From: Jannaschia sp. W003
GTDB taxonomy: Bacteria > Pseudomonadota > Alphaproteobacteria > Rhodobacterales > Rhodobacteraceae
Direction of reading: 5' to 3'
Length of the DNA stretch: 64,000 nucleotides
Assembly (NCBI RefSeq): GCF_025144335.1
Contig: NZ_CP083539.1
Location: 2,419,501 to 2,483,500 of the forward strand
The notes below the pieces were generated by a model, which saw only the letters and a list, made by a program, of their open reading frames with translations, did no database searches and had not been told where the DNA came from. The translations under genes and the position numbers were made by a program. Positions 47,978 to 58,430 of the stretch are shown here, piece after piece (position 1 is the stretch's first letter; each line of letters begins with the position of its first letter).

Positions 47978-50377
47978 TCAGTGCGCGGTGGCACCCTCGC
48001 CGCTGTCCTTGGCCTTGGCCGCCAAGGCGGCGGCCTCCTCCTCGGCGGCCTCGTCCCACTCGATGGGCTGGGGCGCCTCGACGAGAGCCAGCTTCAGCAC
48101 TTCGGACACGTGGGTGACAGGCACGATCTCCAGCCCCTCCTTCACGTTGTCGGGGATCTCGGCGAGGTCCTTCACGTTCTCCTCGGGAATCAGCACCGTC
48201 TTCACGCCGCCGCGCAGGGCTGCGAGCAGCTTCTCCTTGAGGCCCCCGATCGGCATGGCGTTGCCGCGCAAGCTGACCTCGCCGGTCATGGCGATGTCCT
48301 TGCGGACCGGAATCTGCGTCAGTACCGAGACGATCGAGGTGACCATCGCAAGGCCCGCCGACGGCCCGTCCTTGGGCGTCGCCCCGTCGGGCACGTGGAC
48401 GTGGATGTCGAGCTTGTCGAACTTGGGCGGCTTCACCCCGATCTGCGGCGCGACCGAGCGCACGTAGCTGCTCGCCGCATCGATCGACTCCTTCATCACG
48501 TCGCCCAACTTGCCGGTGGTCTTCATCCGGCCCTTGCCCGGCAGGCGCAGCGCCTCGATCTGCAGGAGGTCGCCGCCAACGGAGGTGTAGGCGAGGCCCG
48601 TCACGACGCCGATCTGGTCGTCCTTCTCGGTCAAGCCGTAGCGGTACTTCTTCGGCCCGAGAAAGTCGTCGAGGTTGCCCGCGTCGATCCGCACCGCGTC
48701 CTGCTTCTTGCCGACGATGCGCGTGACCGCCTTGCGCGCCAGCTTGGCCAGCTCGCGCTCGAGGTTCCGCACGCCCGCCTCGCGGGTGTAGGTGCGCACC
48801 ATCTCCTGCAGGGCATCGTCGCCGATCTCGAACTCGCCCTTGCGCAGGCCGTGGTTCTTGACCTGCTTCGGCAAGAGGTGCTGCTTGGCGATCTCCACCT
48901 TCTCGTCCTCGGTGTAGCCGGCCAGCGGAATGATCTCCATCCGGTCCAGCAGCGGGCCGGGCATGTTGTAGGAGTTCGCCGTGGTCAGGAACATCACGTC
49001 CGACAGGTCGTACTCGACCTCCAGGTAGTGGTCCGAGAAGGTCGAGTTCTGCTCGGGGTCGAGCACCTCGAGCATCGCCGACGCCGGATCGCCGCGGAAG
49101 TCCTGGCCCATCTTGTCGATCTCGTCGAGCAGGATGAGGGGATTGGTTGTCTTGGCCTTCTTCAGTGCCTGGATGATCTTGCCGGGCATGGAGCCGATGT
49201 AGGTCCGGCGGTGGCCGCGAATCTCGGACTCGTCGCGCACGCCGCCGAGCGAGATGCGGATGAACTCGCGCCCCGTGGCCTTGGCGACCGACTTGCCGAG
49301 CGACGTCTTGCCCACGCCCGGCGGGCCGACGAGGCACAGGATCGGCCCCTTCAGCTTGGCCGAGCGCGCCTGCACGGCGAGGTACTCGACGATACGCTCC
49401 TTGACCTTCTCGAGGCCGTAGTGGTCGCGGTCGAGCACTTCCTGCGCCTTGCCGATGTCCTTCTTGACGCGGGACTTCGTGCCCCACGGGATCGACAGCA
49501 TCCAGTCGAGGTAGTTGCGCACGACCGTCGCCTCGGCGGACATGGGCGACATAGCCTTGAGCTTCTTGAGCTCGCCCTCGGCCTTCTCGCGCGCTTCCTT
49601 GGACAGCTTGGTCTCGGCGATGCGCTTCTCGAGCTCGGCGACCTCGTTGGACTCCTCGCCGTCGCCCAGCTCCTTCTGGATCGCCTTCATTTGCTCGTTG
49701 AGATAGTACTCGCGCTGCGTGCGCTCCATCTGGGACTTCACGCGGCTCTTGATGCGCTTCTCGACCTGCAGCACGGACATCTCGCCCTGCATCAGGCCGA
49801 ACGCCTTCTCCAGACGCTCCGACACCACGAGCACCTCCAGAAGCTCCTGCTTCTGCGCGACCTCGACGCCGAGGTGGCCGGCCACGAGGTCGACCAGCTT
49901 GGCCGGATCCTGCGCCTCGGCCACGGCGCCCAGCGCCTCCTCGGGAATGTTCTTCTTGACCTTGGCGTAACGCTCGAACTCCTCGGCCACGGAGCGCATC
50001 AGCGCGCGCACGGCGTCGGGGTCGCCCTCGGTCTCGGTCAGCGCGGCGGCCTCGGCCTCGAAGAAGCGGTCGTTCTCGTTGAAGCTCACGATGTTCACGC
50101 GCGAGCGGCCCTCGACCAGCACCTTCACGGTGCCGTCGGGCAGCTTGAGCAGTTGCAGCACGTTCGCGAGCACGCCGATGCGGTAGATGCCGTCGGCGTC
50201 GGGCTCGTCCACGGCCGGGTCGACCTGGCTGGAGAGCAGGATCTGCTTGTCGTCCTGCATCACCTCCTCGAGGGCGCGCACGGACTTCTCGCGGCCGACG
50301 AAGAGCGGCACGATCATGTGCGGAAACACCACGATGTCGCGCAGCGGCAGGACGGGATGGGTGGTGGTGGCGGTCAT
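47978..50377 (-). CDS. lon: ATP-dependent Lon protease
   Basis: The 799-aa protein begins [19 protein letters not shown]. It has the Lon N-terminal domain, a coiled middle, the AAA+ domain with [20 protein letters not shown] and [11 protein letters not shown], and the protease domain with the catalytic Ser in [15 protein letters not shown] and Lys in [11 protein letters not shown]. It degrades misfolded and regulatory proteins in the cytosol. An upstream in-frame start 23 codons earlier would not fit the family N-terminus; GGGACC precedes ATG 50377. The end is Ala/Glu-rich. Confidence 0.97.
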   Translation of the reverse strand: MTATTTHPVLPLRDIVVFPHMIVPLFVGREKSVRALEEVMQDDKQILLSSQVDPAVDEPDADGIYRIGVLANVLQLLKLPDGTVKVLVEGRSRVNIVSFNENDRFFEAEAAALTETEGDPDAVRALMRSVAEEFERYAKVKKNIPEEALGAVAEAQDPAKLVDLVAGHLGVEVAQKQELLEVLVVSERLEKAFGLMQGEMSVLQVEKRIKSRVKSQMERTQREYYLNEQMKAIQKELGDGEESNEVAELEKRIAETKLSKEAREKAEGELKKLKAMSPMSAEATVVRNYLDWMLSIPWGTKSRVKKDIGKAQEVLDRDHYGLEKVKERIVEYLAVQARSAKLKGPILCLVGPPGVGKTSLGKSVAKATGREFIRISLGGVRDESEIRGHRRTYIGSMPGKIIQALKKAKTTNPLILLDEIDKMGQDFRGDPASAMLEVLDPEQNSTFSDHYLEVEYDLSDVMFLTTANSYNMPGPLLDRMEIIPLAGYTEDEKVEIAKQHLLPKQVKNHGLRKGEFEIGDDALQEMVRTYTREAGVRNLERELAKLARKAVTRIVGKKQDAVRIDAGNLDDFLGPKKYRYGLTEKDDQIGVVTGLAYTSVGGDLLQIEALRLPGKGRMKTTGKLGDVMKESIDAASSYVRSVAPQIGVKPPKFDKLDIHVHVPDGATPKDGPSAGLAMVTSIVSVLTQIPVRKDIAMTGEVSLRGNAMPIGGLKEKLLAALRGGVKTVLIPEENVKDLAEIPDNVKEGLEIVPVTHVSEVLKLALVEAPQPIEWDEAAEEEAAALAAKAKDSGEGATAH

Positions 50378-50546
50378 GTCTGGTCCCTTTCGCGAAGGCC
50401 GCGGGCCCCGATCGTCGGCGGCGGTGCGGGCCTTCCGTGTTGTCACGCATCAGTTGGGGACGGCGCGGCGCCCGTTCAACGCGGCGCGGGTCGGATGCCC
50501 TTCAACCGTGCCGGACGGCGCGGCGCAAGAGCGGGTATCGCCGGAA

Positions 50547-51782
<1,236 letters not shown>

Positions 51783-51863
51783 TCAGATGGAACCGCCCCA
51801 CGTGGGCTAAAATACCCTTTTGCAATGTGCTAGGAGCTACACAGTTAACGAGTTTGGCCCAAT

Positions 51864-51885
51864 CCCCCCGGTGGGGGGGGGGAGG
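51864..51885 (+). promoter_or_regulatory. C6/G10 hairpin and homopolymer tract over luxR ribosome binding region
   Basis: CCCCCC (51864-51869) can pair with part of the G10 run (51873-51882), leaving a GGT-type loop; the run continues directly into GGAGG (51881-51885), the strongest Shine-Dalgarno-like site before the LuxR solo 2 gene. Pairing would hide it. A run of ten G is also prone to length change during replication. Confidence 0.45.
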
Positions 51886-51908
51886 CGGTGGAAGGGGAAC
51901 GTCCGACG

Positions 51909-52679
51909 ATGCTCATGAACGCATGTGCCCGGGTCGAGGCCGCGGACACGATCGAAGCCGTTTGGGACCTCGCGATCCAGGCGTTCGCCGCGGAGGGGAT
52001 CGACGTTGTCATCCTCCTGTCGTCCGATCCGTCGCACCGCGACGTCCGGGTCCTCACGAACGTCCCCGCAATCTACGAGGGCTGGGACGCGGCGCGCGAT
52101 CCGTTCCTCGACCACTGCTGCCGCAGCTACGCGATCATGCCCACCGGCGCTGAGTTCGGCTGCGAGTACGACTATCTCGGCGAGGACGACCGCGCGTTCA
52201 TCGATCGCGCGGCGACCCTCGGCTTCCGCTCGGGGCTGGCGATCCCCGTCCGGATGCAGGGGGCGGGACGCTTCGGCGGGTTCAACCTCGGCACCCCGCT
52301 GCCACGCGCGGAGTTCGAGCGACGCATCCTGCCGTTCCGCGAGACGTTCCGCCTGTTCTGCCTCGTGGTGCACCGCCGCCTGACCGAGCTGGGCTTCGAG
52401 CGCGCGCCCGCGCGGATGCCCTGCGTCTCCGACGACCCCGCGAGCTTCACGCCGCCCGCCCTGCGCCCCGCCGAGCTGCATCCCGAAGCGTCGGCCCCCC
52501 TCTCGCCGCGCGAGAAGGAGGTGCTGCTGCTGCAGATGCAGGGCCTGAAGCGCAAGGAGGTCGCCCGCATCTGCGCGATCTCGCCCCACACGGTCGCCGA
52601 GTACACCGCGAAGGCCTACCGCAAGCTTGGCGTCAGCAACCGCATGGAGGCGGCGCAGCTTCTCTGGTCGGAGCGCTAG
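51909..52679 (+). CDS. LuxR-family solo regulator 2
   Basis: The 256-aa protein has an N-terminal sensor domain (YEGWDAARDPFLDHCCRSYAIM and FRSGLAIPVRMQGAGRFGGF) like autoinducer-binding domains, and a C-terminal helix-turn-helix (LSPREKEVLLLQMQGLKRKE, AISPHTVAEYTAKAYRKLGV). No luxI is nearby. ATG 51909 has AAGGGG about 11 bp upstream. A GTG at 51888, directly behind the G tract, would add seven residues and also be in frame. The gap from tgt (225 bp) is A/T-rich near 51808-51850 and likely holds its promoter. Confidence 0.88.
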   Translation: MLMNACARVEAADTIEAVWDLAIQAFAAEGIDVVILLSSDPSHRDVRVLTNVPAIYEGWDAARDPFLDHCCRSYAIMPTGAEFGCEYDYLGEDDRAFIDRAATLGFRSGLAIPVRMQGAGRFGGFNLGTPLPRAEFERRILPFRETFRLFCLVVHRRLTELGFERAPARMPCVSDDPASFTPPALRPAELHPEASAPLSPREKEVLLLQMQGLKRKEVARICAISPHTVAEYTAKAYRKLGVSNRMEAAQLLWSER

Positions 52680-52813
52680 GCAAGCGCGGCCGCGACGAGT
52701 CGGCGATGCGCGGCGAATGTCCGCCCCCGCGCGGCGCGGGCGTCCCGCACTGGACGGCGGGGCGCGCAATTCCTACTGTAACGGTCGACCATTCGCACCG
52801 GCGGAGCCGAGCC

Positions 52814-53173
52814 ATGACCGACCAGACCCCGATGGAAGGCGCGCCGCTGATCCGGCCGTCCTCGACCGACCACCCCCTCCACGAGAGCATCGTGGAAGCG
52901 TGCCGCTCGGTCTACGACCCCGAGATTCCCGTCAACATCTACGACCTCGGGCTGATCTACACGATCGACATCGACGCCGCGGGCGACGTGACCGTGGTGA
53001 TGACGCTGACCGCGCCGGGCTGCCCCGTGGCCGGCGAGATGCCCGGCTGGGTGGCCGACGCCGTGGAGCCCCTGCCCGGCGTGCGCTCGGTCGACGTAGA
53101 GCTGGTCTGGGATCCGCCCTGGGGCATGGAGATGATGAGCGACGAGGCACGCCTCGAGCTCGGCTTCATGTAG
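52814..53173 (+). CDS. DUF59 / MIP18-family Fe-S assembly protein (SufT-like)
   Basis: The 119-aa protein has the DUF59 core: SVYDPEIPVNIYDLGLIYTI, MTLTAPGCPVAGEMPGWV with the conserved Cys, and VELVWDPPWGMEMMSDEARLELGF. Members help deliver Fe-S clusters; the SUF-linked form is SufT. No other suf gene is adjacent, although an IscA/HesB gene lies about 1.8 kb downstream. Start ATG 52814 follows GCGGAG. Confidence 0.9.
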   Translation: MTDQTPMEGAPLIRPSSTDHPLHESIVEACRSVYDPEIPVNIYDLGLIYTIDIDAAGDVTVVMTLTAPGCPVAGEMPGWVADAVEPLPGVRSVDVELVWDPPWGMEMMSDEARLELGFM

Positions 53174-53208
53174 GGCGGAACCCTCCCCCCTGGACGCGGT
53201 TGGGCCGG

Positions 53209-54906
53209 ATGACGCATGCCCGCCGCCGCCCGCCCGCCCCGCTCGCCGCCCTTCTCCCCCTCCTCCTCGCCGCGCTGCTGCTCCTCGCCGGTCCCCTGCG
53301 CGCGCAGGAGGACGCGGTCTTCGAGGTCGACGGTCTGAATGCCGGCCTCGGCGCGGTGCCCGATCGCGTCGACCGCCGCACCCCGCGCACCGCCATCGGC
53401 AGCTTCTTGGAATCCGCCGCCCGCAAGGACTGGGATGCCGCCGCGCACCTCCTCGACCTGCGCGACGTGCCCGAGGCCGATCAGGCCCGCGAGGGGCCGA
53501 TCCTGGCCCGCCAGCTTCACGTCGTGCTGGACCGAAAGGCGGTGTTGGACTGGGCCGACCTGCGCCAGCGCCCCGACGCGCTGCAGGCGCTGGGCGGCTC
53601 GCAGCAGGCGCAGGCGGGCGAGCCGCGCCGCTCGCTGCTGATCCGCGAGCTGGATCTCGACTTCGCCCCCGCCGCGATCCTCCTGAACCGCGTGAAGCCG
53701 GGCGAGGACGCCGATCCCGTCTGGGTGTTCCCGCAGGAGACGGTGGCCGACGTGCCGGCCCTCTACCGCCTCTACGGGCCGTCCGAGTTCGAGAGCCGCC
53801 TGCCGGAAGTCCTGCTGCAGGAGGGGTTCTGGGGGCTGATGTGGTGGGAGATCCTCGGGCTGCCGATCATGATCCTCGCCGCGATCGCGCTCGCCTGGGC
53901 GATCCACCGGGCGTTCGACACCGTGCGGCGCAGCTCGGACCAGGCGATGGTGCGCGGCGTGATGGACGCGCTCAGCACTCCCGCCGTGATCGCCGGCGTC
54001 ACCGCCTTCGTGGGCTGGAGCGCGGGCACGATCTTCGTGTTCTCGGGGCGCATCGACGCCTTCATCTCGCCGCTCGTCGCCATTGGGTACGTGCTCGCCG
54101 TGCTGATGATCGTGATGAACGTGATCGACGCCGTGCTCGACAACACCATCGCCCCCGGCGAGGGCGTGGACCTCACGACGGCGGAGCGCGACGAGGCCCG
54201 CTCGACGGCCACGCGCCTCAACGCCATCAAGCGCATCGCGGCCATCGTGATCTTCCTCGTGGGCGCCGGCATCGTGCTGAGCACCGCCGACGTGTTCCGC
54301 GGCCTGGGCCTCAGCCTCCTCGCTTCTGCCGGCGCCTTGACCCTCGTGGTCGGCTTCGCGGCGCGCAACGTGCTCGGCAACATCATGGCGTCGCTCCAGA
54401 TCGCCCTGAACCAGTCGGCGCGGGTGGGCGACCGGATCGTCTGGAAGGAGCACCTGTGTTACGTGGAGCGCATCCACCTCACCTTCGTGCAGCTGCGCGA
54501 CTGGGACGACACCCGCGTGATCGTGCCCGTGGAGGAGTTCGTGTCCGAGACCTTCACCAACTGGTCAATCCAGGACCCGGCGATGCTGCGCATCCTGAAG
54601 TTCAAGATCCTGCCCGACGCGGACCTCGATGCGCTGAACGAAGCCTTCGCCGACATCATGCGCGAGCTGAAGGACGGCGACGAGGTCGGCCCCTGGATCG
54701 CCGATCTCGACGACGTGAAGATGAACATTACCGGGCAGGACGTGTTCGGCCTCGACGTGTGGTTCTACGCCCCCTGCACCGATCCCAACAACTCTTGGAC
54801 AGTGGCCTGCGAGGCGCGCGAGCGGCTGGTGAAGGCGATCCAGCGCATGGCCGAGGCGCGGGGCCGGCCGATCTTCCCCGAGGCGACCCCGGCCGAGGGG
54901 GCGTGA
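53209..54906 (+). CDS. MscS-family mechanosensitive channel with long N-terminal domain
   Basis: The 565-aa protein has a signal peptide (LAALLPLLLAALLLLAGPLRAQ), a periplasmic region to about residue 215, then membrane segments: WWEILGLPIMILAAIALAW, ALSTPAVIAGVTAFVGW, and YVLAVLMIVMNVI. The pore-lining helix region follows: GLGLSLLASAGALTLVVGFAARNVLGNIMASLQI, with the MscS beta domain RVGDRIVWKEHLCYVERIHL and ETFTNWSI. It is a medium-sized MscS relative; a role in osmotic safety is inferred from the family. Confidence 0.93.
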   Translation: MTHARRRPPAPLAALLPLLLAALLLLAGPLRAQEDAVFEVDGLNAGLGAVPDRVDRRTPRTAIGSFLESAARKDWDAAAHLLDLRDVPEADQAREGPILARQLHVVLDRKAVLDWADLRQRPDALQALGGSQQAQAGEPRRSLLIRELDLDFAPAAILLNRVKPGEDADPVWVFPQETVADVPALYRLYGPSEFESRLPEVLLQEGFWGLMWWEILGLPIMILAAIALAWAIHRAFDTVRRSSDQAMVRGVMDALSTPAVIAGVTAFVGWSAGTIFVFSGRIDAFISPLVAIGYVLAVLMIVMNVIDAVLDNTIAPGEGVDLTTAERDEARSTATRLNAIKRIAAIVIFLVGAGIVLSTADVFRGLGLSLLASAGALTLVVGFAARNVLGNIMASLQIALNQSARVGDRIVWKEHLCYVERIHLTFVQLRDWDDTRVIVPVEEFVSETFTNWSIQDPAMLRILKFKILPDADLDALNEAFADIMRELKDGDEVGPWIADLDDVKMNITGQDVFGLDVWFYAPCTDPNNSWTVACEARERLVKAIQRMAEARGRPIFPEATPAEGA

Positions 54907-54968
54907 CGGCCCCGCCCCTTGAGACCGCGCCCCGCGGGCCATAGGTTCGAGGGCGAAGGAGCGCGCCC

Positions 54969-55349
54969 ATGTTCTCGATCCCCGGCCAGTCCCCCGTTAC
55001 CGTGACCCCCGCCGCCGCCCGCCAGATCGCGCGGCTGATGGCGAAGTCCGACGCCTTCGGCCTGCGGCTCGGGGTCAAGAAGGGCGGCTGCGCGGGCATG
55101 GAGTACACCATGGACTACGTGCCCGAGGCGCAGCCCCACGACGAGGTGATCGCCGTGGATACGCCCGACGGCGGCGCGGCGCGGGTGCTGATCGCGCCGA
55201 TGGCGCAGATGTTCCTGTTCGGCACCGAGATTGACTACGAGACCGGGCTGCTGGAGTCGGGCTTCCGCTTCCGCAACCCGAACGTGGTGGACGCCTGCGG
55301 CTGCGGCGAGTCGATCAAGTTCGACGCCGCTCTGGGCACGCCCGGCTGA
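54969..55349 (+). CDS. IscA/HesB-family Fe-S cluster assembly protein
   Basis: The 126-aa protein carries VTPAAARQIARLMAKSDAFGLRLGVKKGGCAGMEY, and the C-terminal ACGCGESIKF, giving the three conserved Cys of A-type Fe-S carriers. It passes clusters to target proteins in the cytosol. It lies 62 bp after the channel gene and 37 bp before tpiA. Whether it is SufA or ErpA cannot be settled from sequence. Confidence 0.94.
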   Translation: MFSIPGQSPVTVTPAAARQIARLMAKSDAFGLRLGVKKGGCAGMEYTMDYVPEAQPHDEVIAVDTPDGGAARVLIAPMAQMFLFGTEIDYETGLLESGFRFRNPNVVDACGCGESIKFDAALGTPG

Positions 55350-55386
55350 GGCGGCTATCCCCTCCGCAACAGCAGGAGGGACCCCC

Positions 55387-56133
55387 ATGCAGCCTCGCAA
55401 GATCGCCGCCGGCAACTGGAAGATGAACGGCACGCCCGCCGACATCCCCGAGGCGCACGGCATCGCCGAGGCCGCCGCCGCCTGGGCCGGGGTCACGGTG
55501 CTCTGCCCGCCCGCCACGCTGATCTCCCAGCTCGCCGCGGAGGTGCCCGGCTCGGCGCTCAAGCTCGGCGGGCAGTGCTGCCACCCGGCGGCGAAGGGCG
55601 CGCATACGGGCGACGTCTCCGCGCCGATGCTGGCCTCGGCGGGCGCCACCTTCTGCATCGCCGGCCACTCCGAGCGCCGCGCCGACCATGGCGAGACCGA
55701 CGCGGACGTGGCGCGCCAGTGCGAGGCGATCTGGGCCGCGGGCATGACCGCAATCATGTGCATCGGCGAGACGCTCGCGCAGCGCGAGGCGGGCGAGACG
55801 CTGGACGTGCTCGCCGCCCAGCTCGACGGCTCCCTGCCCGCGCGCGCCACGGCCGCGAACACTGTGGTCGCCTACGAGCCGGTCTGGGCCATCGGAACGG
55901 GGCGCGTCGCCTCGCCCGAGCAGGTGGCCGAGGTTCACGATGCCCTGCGCGCCCGCCTGCGCGCGCGCATGAAGGACGGCGCGGGGGTGTCGCTGCTCTA
56001 TGGCGGCTCGGTGAAGGCCGCCAACGCGGCCGAGCTGTTCGCACTCGAGAACGCCGACGGCGCGCTCGTCGGCGGGGCGAGCCTGAAGGCCGACGACTTC
56101 GTGCCGATCGTGAAGGCGCTCGCCGCCAGTTGA
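55387..56133 (+). CDS. tpiA: Triosephosphate isomerase
   Basis: The 248-aa enzyme begins MQPRKIAAGNWKMNGTPADI with the substrate Lys in NWKMNG. It has the catalytic His in FCIAGHSERR and the catalytic Glu in VVAYEPVWAIGTGR, then SLLYGGSVKAANAAEL and GALVGGASLKADDF. It interconverts glyceraldehyde-3-phosphate and dihydroxyacetone phosphate. GGAGGG precedes ATG 55387. It converges with dctM. Confidence 0.97.
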   Translation: MQPRKIAAGNWKMNGTPADIPEAHGIAEAAAAWAGVTVLCPPATLISQLAAEVPGSALKLGGQCCHPAAKGAHTGDVSAPMLASAGATFCIAGHSERRADHGETDADVARQCEAIWAAGMTAIMCIGETLAQREAGETLDVLAAQLDGSLPARATAANTVVAYEPVWAIGTGRVASPEQVAEVHDALRARLRARMKDGAGVSLLYGGSVKAANAAELFALENADGALVGGASLKADDFVPIVKALAAS

Positions 56134-56165
56134 GGCGCCGGCGGGGGCCTCGCGCCCCCGCCACG

Positions 56166-57596
56166 CTACCGGACGATGATCTCTGGTCCCATCACCAGTG
56201 TCGGCAACCATGTCGAGATCGCCGGGATGTAGGTGACCATGATCAGGAACACGAACAGCACCGCCAGGAACGGCAGCGCCGCGCGGACCACGCCCATCAT
56301 CGACATGCCCGCGACCCCGGAGGTCACGAAGAGGTTCAGACCCACGGGCGGCGTGATCATTCCGATCTCCATGTTCACCACCATGATGATGCCGAGGTGG
56401 ATCGGGTCGATGCCCAGCTCGATCGCGATCGGGAACACCAGCGGGGCGACGATGACCAGCAATCCGCTCGGCTCCATGAACTGGCCGCCGATCAGGAGGA
56501 TCACGTTCACGACGATCAGGAAGGTGATCGGCCCAAGGCCCGCCGACAGCATCGCGCCCGCGATGTGCTGGGGGATCTGCTCGTCGGTCAGCACGTGCTT
56601 GAGGATCAGCGCGTTGGCGATGATGAACATCAGCATCACTGTCAGCTTGCCCGCCTCCAGCAGCGTGTCGCGGGTGTCGCGGTGCACGAAGGCCGTCAGC
56701 AGCGCCCAAGGCCGGCGCAGGAGCGAGCGGGGCGTGCCCTCGACGGGGCCGGCGACCATCGCGCCCGCGGGCCGCGCAGCCTTCGCCGCCAGCGGGCCGA
56801 TGTCGCGGTAGACGAACATGGCCACGATGAAGGCGTAGACCGAGGCGACGGCGGCGGCCTCTGTGGGCGTGAAGATCGCCCCCGTCACGCCGGGGATGCC
56901 GTAGATGCCGACCATGATGATGGCGATCAGCATCAGGCCCCAGAACGCGTCGCGGAAGCTCTCCCAGACCTCGGACCAGCCGGCGAACTCGCCCGCGGGC
57001 ATGTTCCGGATGCGCGCGAAGACGTAGATCGTGACCATCAGCATGAGGCCCGCCAGCAGCCCGGGAATGACGCCTGCGAGGAACATGCGGCCCACGCTGA
57101 CGTCGGTGGCCGAGGCGTAGACCACCATGACGATCGAGGGGGGGATCAAGATGCCGAGCGTGCCGGCGTTGCAGATCACGCCGGCCGCGAACTCCTTGGT
57201 GTAGCCCGCGCGGGTCATGGCGGCGATCACGATCGAGCCGATGGCGACTACCGTGGCGGGCGAGGAGCCGGACAGGGCGGCGAACAGCATGCAGGCGAAC
57301 ACGCCCGCGATGGCGAGGCCGCCGCGCAGGTGGCCCACGCAGGCGATCGAGAAGCGGATGATCCGCCGCGCCACGCCGCCCGTGGACATGAAGCTGCTGG
57401 CCAGCACAAAGAACGGGATGGCGAGCAGCGTGTAGTGCCCGTCCATGGCGTTGTAGAAGCTCTGGGCGATCGAGGCGAGCGAGGTGGTCGAGAAGGCGAG
57501 CAGGAACACCGTGGAGCTGAAGCCCAGGGCCACGGCGATCGGCACGCCGAGTAGCAGCAGCCCGACGATCAGCACGAAGAGGAGGACGACTTCCAT
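56166..57596 (-). CDS. dctM: TRAP transporter large permease (DctM)
   Basis: The 476-aa inner-membrane protein has about twelve membrane segments and the DctM patterns VVAIGSIVIAAMTRAGYTKEFAAG, LGILIPPSIVMVVYA, VTGAIFTPTEAAAVASVYA and GMITPPVGLNLFV. An insertion of about 40 polar residues around 255-300 (PLAAKAARPAGAMVAGPVEG region) sits between halves and is longer than usual. It exchanges sodium for an organic acid delivered by DctP. Confidence 0.95.
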   Translation of the reverse strand: MEVVLLFVLIVGLLLLGVPIAVALGFSSTVFLLAFSTTSLASIAQSFYNAMDGHYTLLAIPFFVLASSFMSTGGVARRIIRFSIACVGHLRGGLAIAGVFACMLFAALSGSSPATVVAIGSIVIAAMTRAGYTKEFAAGVICNAGTLGILIPPSIVMVVYASATDVSVGRMFLAGVIPGLLAGLMLMVTIYVFARIRNMPAGEFAGWSEVWESFRDAFWGLMLIAIIMVGIYGIPGVTGAIFTPTEAAAVASVYAFIVAMFVYRDIGPLAAKAARPAGAMVAGPVEGTPRSLLRRPWALLTAFVHRDTRDTLLEAGKLTVMLMFIIANALILKHVLTDEQIPQHIAGAMLSAGLGPITFLIVVNVILLIGGQFMEPSGLLVIVAPLVFPIAIELGIDPIHLGIIMVVNMEIGMITPPVGLNLFVTSGVAGMSMMGVVRAALPFLAVLFVFLIMVTYIPAISTWLPTLVMGPEIIVR

Positions 57597-57614
57597 CGGG
57601 GCGGACCTTCGCGT

Positions 57615-58361
57615 TCAGCGCCCGGCGGGGGGCGGCATGTGGGAGCCTTCGTAGACGTCGCGCGCGGCCTCGCCGGCGGGCGCGTGGTGGGCGCGCGCGA
57701 CCTCCTCCACGGCGTCCTCGGCCTCGTGACTGACGATCAGGCTCTCGGCGTCGCCGCGCACGATGCGCACCGTGGCCTGCACCACGCGGAACAGGATCAG
57801 CGCACAGCCCACGGGCAGGATGACGTAGGGAATGACGCGGGGCAGCTTCTCGTATTCCTCGCCCATGTTGATCGCGCCCTCGAGCCAGCGGAACACGCCG
57901 GGCATGGGCACCTGGTCGGTCATGTAGAAGGCCTGGTCGCGGGTGCGCTCGTCGAAGCCGGTGGGGAACCAGCGGCCCGTGGTGCGCTCGAAGCCTGCGA
58001 AGGGCGCCCAGTAGTCCCACGCGCCCTTCAGGAGCAGCGCGGCGTAGGCGATCGTCACGGCGCACGCCACGAGCGCGGCGGCGCGGCGCAGCCGCGGCGA
58101 CATCACGTTCGTCAGGGCGTCCACGCCGAGATGCGAGGTGACCTTGAAGCCGTAGCTGACGCCGAAGATCACCAGCCACGAGAACAGGATCAGCACAACC
58201 TCCAGCCCCCAGATCAGCGAGGAGCCGAACACGTAGCGCAGGACCACGTTCACGAAGGTCAGGAGCGTCATCAGCCCGAGGAGCACCGCGATGGCGTTCT
58301 CCTCGAAGCCGTGGACGAACCTGCCCACGCGCCCCTTGGGCCGGTACTTCGATGCGCTCAT
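57615..58361 (-). CDS. dctQ: TRAP transporter small permease (DctQ)
   Basis: The 248-aa protein has four membrane segments, with NAIAVLLGLMTLLTFVNVVLRY and SWLVIFGVSYGFKVTSHLGVDAL typical of DctQ. It has an inserted soluble loop (residues about 115-160, FERTTGRWFPTGFDERTRDQ) and a long C-terminal tail, so it is larger than the usual 170 aa. It lies 18 bp upstream of dctM and 69 bp downstream of dctP. Confidence 0.93.
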   Translation of the reverse strand: MSASKYRPKGRVGRFVHGFEENAIAVLLGLMTLLTFVNVVLRYVFGSSLIWGLEVVLILFSWLVIFGVSYGFKVTSHLGVDALTNVMSPRLRRAAALVACAVTIAYAALLLKGAWDYWAPFAGFERTTGRWFPTGFDERTRDQAFYMTDQVPMPGVFRWLEGAINMGEEYEKLPRVIPYVILPVGCALILFRVVQATVRIVRGDAESLIVSHEAEDAVEEVARAHHAPAGEAARDVYEGSHMPPPAGR

Positions 58362-58388
58362 GGCTCCCCCTCCCGCGCGCGTGGCGGC

Positions 58389-58413
58389 CCGGCCCGCCGC
58401 GAGGGCGGGCCGG
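58389..58413 (-). terminator. 10-bp hairpin between dctP and dctQ
   Basis: CCGGCCCGCC (58389-58398) and GGCGGGCCGG (58404-58413) pair around GCGAG in the gap after the dctP stop. As between livK and livG, it follows the binding protein gene and may let dctP mRNA build up relative to dctQM. Confidence 0.6.
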
Positions 58414-58430
58414 TCCGGATCATGGCCGGA

